Shown: piece after piece, positions 42,685 to 47,408 of the stretch | Numbering within the stretch: the stretch's first letter is position 1 | Layout of the letters: every line of letters starts with the position of its first letter | Assembly (NCBI GenBank): GCA_002405835.1 | Contig: DHMO01000001.1 | Coordinates: 1-47,408 of the forward strand | DNA length: 47,408 nucleotides | Direction: 5' to 3' | DNA from: Lentisphaeria bacterium UBA4640 | GTDB lineage: Bacteria > Verrucomicrobiota > Lentisphaeria > Victivallales > UBA1829 | Program-made: the position numbers and the translations under genes | The notes under the pieces: generated by a model | Database searches by the model: none | Told to the model about the DNA's origin: nothing | The model's input: only the letters and a program-made list of their open reading frames with translations

Positions 42685-44049
42685 ATGAGAAAGAATGACA
42701 CAATCGCCGCTCTTTGCACCGCTCCGGGAGGTGCTCTGGCCATTATCCGCATCTCCGGACCCGACGCTCTCGAAGCCTCAAAACGGGTCTGGACTTCCCG
42801 AAAACCGCTCTCGCCGGAACATCCGCGCGTGCTCACCTTCGGCTGCACTCTGCGCGACGACGGCGCCCGGGGCGAGACCTGCATGGCAGTCTTCATGCCA
42901 GGCCCCGCAAGCTACACCGGAGAAGACGTCGTGGAAATCCAGTGTCACGGCGGCGAATACGCACCGCGCGCCCTTCTCGAACGAATCTTCCGCACCGGAC
43001 TCGTCCGCTGCGCCGAACCGGGCGAATTCACCAGGCGCGCATTCCTCAACGGCAAACTCGATCTGACGCAGGCGGAAGCTGTCGCCGACCTCATTTCCGC
43101 GAAATCCGAATCCGCCGGACGCCTCGCCGAACGCCAGCTCTCCGGAGCTCTCGGCGACCGGGTCCGTTCGATCTCCGAAACGCTCTACCACCTGCTCGCG
43201 GAAATCGAATCGCGTCTCGACTTTCCCGAAGAGAATCTCGACTGGAAACCCTGCGGTGAACTTCTCGCAACCGTCGATACCGTCCGCGCCGAACTGGCGA
43301 AGCTGCTCTCCGGACGCGAATCCTCCGCGATCCTGCGCGACGGCGTCCGTCTTGTCATTGCCGGCTCGCCGAACGTGGGCAAATCCAGCCTTCTGAACCG
43401 TCTTCTCGGCTACGACCGCGCAATTGTTTCGGACATCCCGGGCACTACGCGCGACACGCTCCGGGAATCCGCCAGCATCCGCGGAATCCGGGTTGAGCTG
43501 ACCGACACCGCGGGCATCCGCGAAAACGCCGCCGATGCGGTCGAAGGCATGGGAATCGAGCGCTCCAAGAGTTCGCTGAGTCTTGCGGAAATCGTTTTCT
43601 GGATTCTGGATGCGACCGTCGACCCGGCCGCTGATCTCCGCAAGCTGGAGGAGACCGTTCCCCCGCAGGCGGATGTGATTGTGGTCTGGAACAAAACCGA
43701 CCTCCTCCCCGCCGGCTTCCGTCTGCCCGGCTGCCGCCATAAAAGCGTTGTCGTTTCGGCGAAAACGGGCGACGGAATTCCGGAACTTCTGGAAACATTT
43801 GAACAATCGGTCTGGAAGAACGGCGACCGCTCCGAACCGGAGTGCGCCGTCTCCCTGCGCCACGCCCGCGCGCTGGAGGAAGCGGGCACCGCGCTTCTGC
43901 ACACCCGCGATGAAATTGAACATGAATTCTACGAATTAGCCGCGAGCAATCTGCGTCTTGCCGTCGCCTCGATCGCCTCAATCACGGGCGAGTCCGCGAC
44001 GCCGGACGTTCTGGAAGATATTTTCTCGCGTTTCTGCATCGGAAAGTGA
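42685..44049 (+). CDS. mnmE: tRNA modification GTPase MnmE
   Basis: With MnmG it installs the (carboxymethyl)aminomethyl group on wobble uridine 34 of certain tRNAs. The N-terminal folate-binding domain starts with DTIAALCTAPGGALAIIRISG. The helical domain is interrupted by the G domain: the P-loop GSPNVGKSS is at residues 227-235, DIPGTTRDT at 250-258, DTAG at 274-277 and NKTD at about 335. The C-terminus is the conserved Cys-Ile-Gly-Lys (451-454), with Cys451 near the active site. At 454 residues the length is standard. The call is secure. The ribosome site is weak, and the GNAT gene starts 7 bases after the stop. Confidence 0.97.
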   Translation: MRKNDTIAALCTAPGGALAIIRISGPDALEASKRVWTSRKPLSPEHPRVLTFGCTLRDDGARGETCMAVFMPGPASYTGEDVVEIQCHGGEYAPRALLERIFRTGLVRCAEPGEFTRRAFLNGKLDLTQAEAVADLISAKSESAGRLAERQLSGALGDRVRSISETLYHLLAEIESRLDFPEENLDWKPCGELLATVDTVRAELAKLLSGRESSAILRDGVRLVIAGSPNVGKSSLLNRLLGYDRAIVSDIPGTTRDTLRESASIRGIRVELTDTAGIRENAADAVEGMGIERSKSSLSLAEIVFWILDATVDPAADLRKLEETVPPQADVIVVWNKTDLLPAGFRLPGCRHKSVVVSAKTGDGIPELLETFEQSVWKNGDRSEPECAVSLRHARALEEAGTALLHTRDEIEHEFYELAASNLRLAVASIASITGESATPDVLEDIFSRFCIGK

Positions 44050-44056
44050 GTTCAGA

Positions 44057-44533
44057 ATGGCAAATTTCATCATACATTCCCTGCGTGAACATCCGGAAGA
44101 ACTGGAGCGTTTCATCGCCTATTTTTCCGCGAACTGGGGCAATCCGGAAATTTACCGAGACTGCATGACCTCCGCGCTGACAGCCGCAGGTCCTCTTCCG
44201 CAATGGTATCTGGCGTTCACACCGGATCACACGGTCATCGGCGGTGCCGGTCTGATTCCGAACGACTTTATCAGCCGGATGGATTTAACGCCGTGGCTCT
44301 GCGCGCTTCGAATTGAGCCATCTTTCCGCGGCGCCCGTCTGGGCTTCCGTCTGATAGAGCATCTTGCTTCGGAGAGTCTCCGTCTGGGCTACACGGATCT
44401 TTTCTGCTGCACCGACCACATCGGCTACTACGAGAAATCCGGATTTGAGTTTATCGGTTTCGGTCATCACCCCTGGGGCGAAACCTCCCGTATCTACCGC
44501 AAACGCCTTTCCCCGCAGAATCACTCAGCGTGA
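44057..44533 (+). CDS. GNAT-family N-acetyltransferase
   Basis: A 158-residue cytoplasmic acyltransferase-like protein. The middle strand pair WLCALRIEPSFRGARLGFRL matches GNAT motif A, where the pyrophosphate loop is RGARLG in place of the usual (R/Q)xxGx(G/A). YYEKSGFEFIGFG matches motif B. The substrate is unknown. The start at 44057 is chosen because it begins the fold just after mnmE; an upstream ATG at 43958 lies inside mnmE. Its 3' end overlaps the convergent SGNH hydrolase gene by 13 bases (44521-44533). Confidence 0.8.
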   Translation: MANFIIHSLREHPEELERFIAYFSANWGNPEIYRDCMTSALTAAGPLPQWYLAFTPDHTVIGGAGLIPNDFISRMDLTPWLCALRIEPSFRGARLGFRLIEHLASESLRLGYTDLFCCTDHIGYYEKSGFEFIGFGHHPWGETSRIYRKRLSPQNHSA

Positions 44534-46440
44534 TTCTTGAGGAAGGCGAAAACGGCGTCGCCAAGCTGCGCGGCACCAGAACTGGCGGGATGAACCAAGT
44601 TGCTCTGGCGGCTGACATCCAGCACAACAGAGGTTCCGGAAAAAGTCCAGCCGGAACGGGAATTCACGGCGGCGGGCTTCGAACAATTCATATTGTTCAC
44701 CGTGTCAAGCGAAACATTTGAGGGTACAATGTAAATTCCTTCCGACTCGCGGTCGCGGAAAGCGGCAATATACTTTTTGACTGCAATCATCACACTCCGC
44801 TTGTAACGGTCGCGGTTCGTTCCGATTCCGTAGTTGGCTCCGGCGGCGTCCTGGTCTCGACTCGGCGGAGGGACAAGCATAATCCCGATTTTCGGAGCGG
44901 GTGATACACTCCGGATCACGGAAATCATCCGCTCCATCTGCGAGATCGAACCCGCACTCCGGTTCTCCGCATCCGCATCATCACGAGCGCCGAACAGAGC
45001 ATTCGTGCCGAGCTGGATGAACACCCAATCCGGTGGAACCGCATAGCCGTTGCGCTTCAGATAATCTGAAAAACTCAGAGTTTTCCCGTTCCAGAACGGG
45101 TTGCCGAGCGTGGTCATTCCCGTATACACAATCGTCTCCGGATCCTCTGCGACTCCGCCCGGCATCTTCGACAGAACTCCACGCGTCTTCTGGGGCATCA
45201 TCATTCCGGACTCAAGCGAACAGGCGATTTTCCCATCGAAAGTTCCCGCGGAATTCCGGGTCAGTTCCGCTGTCTGAACCTTGAACACAGCATCACCAAA
45301 ACAGTACGTCGTCGCTCCGTTGATCACCGGAACAGATTTCACGCCGGAAACGGCAAAATGGTAACGGACGACCGAATTCGTTATAAACGACCACGCCACA
45401 AAGCCGCCGTACCCCTCATGACGGTTCGCCGGACTGAAACGGGTGCGGGATCCGTACAGAGTCACGGAAAGTTTGCCGTCAGCGGCGGCGTTGTCAAGCA
45501 GAGTCTGCGTGATGATTCCGCCTTCCATAATCGAATCGCCGATGAACAGAGCCTTGATGTTCCCCGCGCCGTCCCCCACGCGCACCGCAGTTTTCGCCTC
45601 GGCGAGTTTGCGGTACGCGGCGTCGCGGCTGTATGCGGTCACGGTCAGCGTTGCGGTTCCGGTTTTTTCCGGGATGATTTTCAGCCGTTCATTCTGCTGA
45701 ACGGCGCCGGCAAGAGTTCCGGATACATCCAGACTGTAATGGTTGTCTTCAAGGAAAAGATTGTCGAAATAAACATTGATTTCCTTCCCCGGAACCGCAT
45801 AAATTTCGGGAGGCAGAATGATTTCCGTCCGGGGCTCCGTCGATTCTTTTCGCTGAGAGACTTCTCTGAGCTGTTTTTCCAGCGATTCTATTTTTGCTTC
45901 AAGCGCCAGAACCTCCTGCGGGACCCGTTTCAGACGCGGAGCTCCGCCCGAAAAAAATCCGGTGTTCGTCCCCAGCTTCTGGAAAACGCCATTCTTCAGA
46001 GCTCCGATCCAGCGAATATCCGTTTCTCCCGGCGGCACCGTTCCCTCACGCCAGAAATAGAAACGCGAACCGAGTCCGCTGAACTGAATCAGCACAAACT
46101 TTCCCGCGGGAACATGGACCGTATTTTGCAGCCGGATCACAGAAACCTCATTCTCCCCCTTCCCCCGAAACGTTCCGGAAGCGGAGGGTTCCGGCAACTT
46201 CGAAGGAACTTCAGAATCCGTTATATATATGGAAAAGGACGTTCCACCGGAAGGACTGGCAGCATAAAGCTCAATCTGATCAAAGGCAATTCCATCCTTC
46301 GCCGGGATCGAGGGACCGAATACGGGAAACGCGGGACTGCATGCATAAGACGCCGGACCTCTCTTGATTTCCGGCTCCTTTTGAAATGCATAACCTGTGC
46401 AAATAAGCAAAACAGCGGCAAGGCAAAAAAATTTTTTCAT
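44521..46440 (-). CDS. Secreted SGNH/GDSL-type hydrolase
   Basis: Predicted exported esterase-like protein of 639 residues. Residues 1-18 form a signal peptide (MKKFFCLAAVLLICTGYA). A beta-rich N-terminal region follows, then a predicted coiled coil at about residues 175-200 (LEAKIESLEKQLREV) and a short Ig-like region. The SGNH domain starts near residue 295 with Ser303 in FIGDSIMEGG. RHEGYGGF lies further on, QLGTNALFG forms the Gly/Asn block, and His617 sits in NLVHPASSG. The residue three before the His is Asn614 where most members have the catalytic Asp. AAAGGAG lies 7 bases before the ATG. Deacetylation of glycans is a reasonable guess only. Confidence 0.78.
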   Translation of the reverse strand: MKKFFCLAAVLLICTGYAFQKEPEIKRGPASYACSPAFPVFGPSIPAKDGIAFDQIELYAASPSGGTSFSIYITDSEVPSKLPEPSASGTFRGKGENEVSVIRLQNTVHVPAGKFVLIQFSGLGSRFYFWREGTVPPGETDIRWIGALKNGVFQKLGTNTGFFSGGAPRLKRVPQEVLALEAKIESLEKQLREVSQRKESTEPRTEIILPPEIYAVPGKEINVYFDNLFLEDNHYSLDVSGTLAGAVQQNERLKIIPEKTGTATLTVTAYSRDAAYRKLAEAKTAVRVGDGAGNIKALFIGDSIMEGGIITQTLLDNAAADGKLSVTLYGSRTRFSPANRHEGYGGFVAWSFITNSVVRYHFAVSGVKSVPVINGATTYCFGDAVFKVQTAELTRNSAGTFDGKIACSLESGMMMPQKTRGVLSKMPGGVAEDPETIVYTGMTTLGNPFWNGKTLSFSDYLKRNGYAVPPDWVFIQLGTNALFGARDDADAENRSAGSISQMERMISVIRSVSPAPKIGIMLVPPPSRDQDAAGANYGIGTNRDRYKRSVMIAVKKYIAAFRDRESEGIYIVPSNVSLDTVNNMNCSKPAAVNSRSGWTFSGTSVVLDVSRQSNLVHPASSGAAQLGDAVFAFLKNHAE

Positions 46441-46459
46441 CGATTATCTCCTTTGCGGT

Positions 46460-46487
46460 AAAATAATCGCTAAAATGTATTTTTCAA
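46460..46487 (-). promoter_or_regulatory. Possible promoter of the SGNH hydrolase gene
   Basis: On the minus strand TTGAAA (46487-46482) and TATTTT (46465-46460) are separated by 16 bases, about 20 bases before the start codon. That distance leaves a very short leader. Confidence 0.4.
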
Positions 46488-47211
46488 TTTCATCTGCAAT
46501 AAAAACTCATTTTTAAATTTTCATACAGCTTATTTGCATAAATCTGCAGAGGACAAAAGGTTTTTCATGACAACATCATCTTAGAACACAACTCATTGAG
46601 AATTAAGGATATCAGAAGCTCCTCTGTCACAGTTTCCAGATAAAGCCATGCCAAAAGCCAGACATTCAGCACCGCTGAATCAAAAAAATTATATTATGCA
46701 GCATATATTCATAAATATATAAGCATCAACAACTTTTTAAATATTCATCAAGAAAATTGCAAAAACAGAACTTTTTATTTTCACAACATAAACGCTTGAA
46801 CCACAAAAAAACAAAAAATATTCTTATTATTTCCTGTACAAGAAAAGTGAAAATTAAAAAACTGCCGGATTTTCATGCAGGGGAAGTGCAGCGGCTGAAA
46901 GATAGAAATTCCAGCGACAGTACTGCTAAAAAAGAATTATTCAGCCAAAAATATTCAATAAAAGTTCCATAATTACATAAATCGATACAATACAATAAAA
47001 AATGTTAAATCGAGCAGCATAAACTTCTATAGATCAACAAGTTACAAAGATTATTTAAAAATATTAATTTTCATACACGCATTCAGAACATAAATCAATT
47101 TTTATTCATCCACTTCATCAGCAAACAAACAAAAAACTTAATACACCATACATAATTTAAAAATTTAATCTTGAACAGTTATTTATTTTTTAAAAAACGA
47201 CACTTAATCTC

Positions 47212-47239
47212 TTGACTTTTCTATTTTACAGTGTATGTT
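47212..47239 (+). promoter_or_regulatory. Putative promoter of the CAAG-repeat gene
   Basis: TTGACT (47212-47217) and TATGTT (47234-47239) are separated by 16 bases, about 50 bases before the ATG at 47289. The preceding CTC and the following TTTTCTA(T/C)TTT tract resemble the promoter at 6761-6792. Confidence 0.5.
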
Positions 47240-47288
47240 ATATAACGAGACAAACAGAATACCGCTACAACAAACAAGGAAGACTGAA

Positions 47289-47408
<120 letters not shown>

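Larger units (their letters stand above)
46441..47288. other. AT-rich noncoding stretch
   Basis: About 850 bases with much higher A+T content than the rest of the window and no convincing gene. An open frame of 71 codons at 46757-46972 has no ribosome site and reads as low-complexity Lys/Ser-rich sequence. A 7-base-pair hairpin (ATTCAGC, 46664-46670, with GCTGAAT, 46674-46680) lies within, without a T-tract. The left end carries the SGNH promoter and the right end the promoter of the next gene. The composition hints at acquired or decayed DNA. Confidence 0.6.

Noticed and set aside
46757..46972. A 71-codon open frame in the AT-rich region
   Set aside because: No ribosome site, Lys-rich low-complexity product, and similar frames are expected by chance in AT-rich DNA.

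Overview
The window most resembles a chromosome segment from a Lentisphaerota (Victivallis-like) bacterium of the PVC group. This is an inference from gene content: H-X9-DG-type pseudopilins placed among glycoside hydrolase genes, a split Tad pilus locus, a GyrA-box-less ParE/ParC pair and many carbohydrate-active genes under GntR or AraC control. No rRNA, tRNA or CRISPR array was seen. Coding density is high, with many 4-base ATGA overlaps, until about 46.4 kb, where an AT-rich stretch starts.

Layout. 1-6.7 kb, housekeeping: bioD, parE-parC, dCMP deaminase, a methyltransferase and a nitroreductase. 6.8-11.2 kb, a glycan locus: a GntR-type regulator behind a near-consensus promoter, translationally coupled to a pseudopilin, then a secreted clan-A glycoside hydrolase. 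11.3-13.2 kb: marC and a fucP-like symporter. 13.3-17.7 kb: a hexose-6-phosphate mutarotase divergent from metH. 17.8-30.2 kb: a seven-gene minus-strand operon (oxidoreductase, small secreted protein, pseudopilin, 1325-residue secreted protein, GH29 alpha-L-fucosidase, SSS symporter, GH42-like hydrolase), flanked by an AraC regulator and a separate sugar isomerase gene. 32-38.3 kb: a Tad/Flp pilus operon (flp, prepilin peptidase, three TadE/G-like proteins, a small anchored protein, TadA/CpaF ATPase) ending in a Ser/Thr kinase gene. 38.4-41.1 kb: a GH2 hydrolase divergent from a second AraC regulator. 41.2-46.4 kb: a TPR protein, mnmE, a GNAT acetyltransferase and a secreted SGNH hydrolase. 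46.4-47.4 kb: AT-rich noncoding DNA, then the start of a gene whose 5' coding end holds twelve perfect CAAG copies running to the window edge.

How the parts may work together (inference). The AraC protein at 30.3 kb probably controls both neighbouring minus-strand promoters. A 32-base element occurs twice, with 26 of 32 bases identical, each time starting 4 bases beyond the -35 box of one of these two promoters. The secreted proteins would bind or cut a fucose-containing glycan outside the cell, the SSS symporter would import products, cytoplasmic GH29 and GH42-like enzymes would finish hydrolysis, and the oxidoreductase and isomerase would process sugars.

The most interesting signals are the CAAG tract (candidate phase-variable gene) with a stem-loop over its start site, the duplicated AraC-type element, pseudopilins embedded in glycan loci with basic residues at the prepilin cleavage site, and the Tad ATPase coupled to a Hanks-type kinase.
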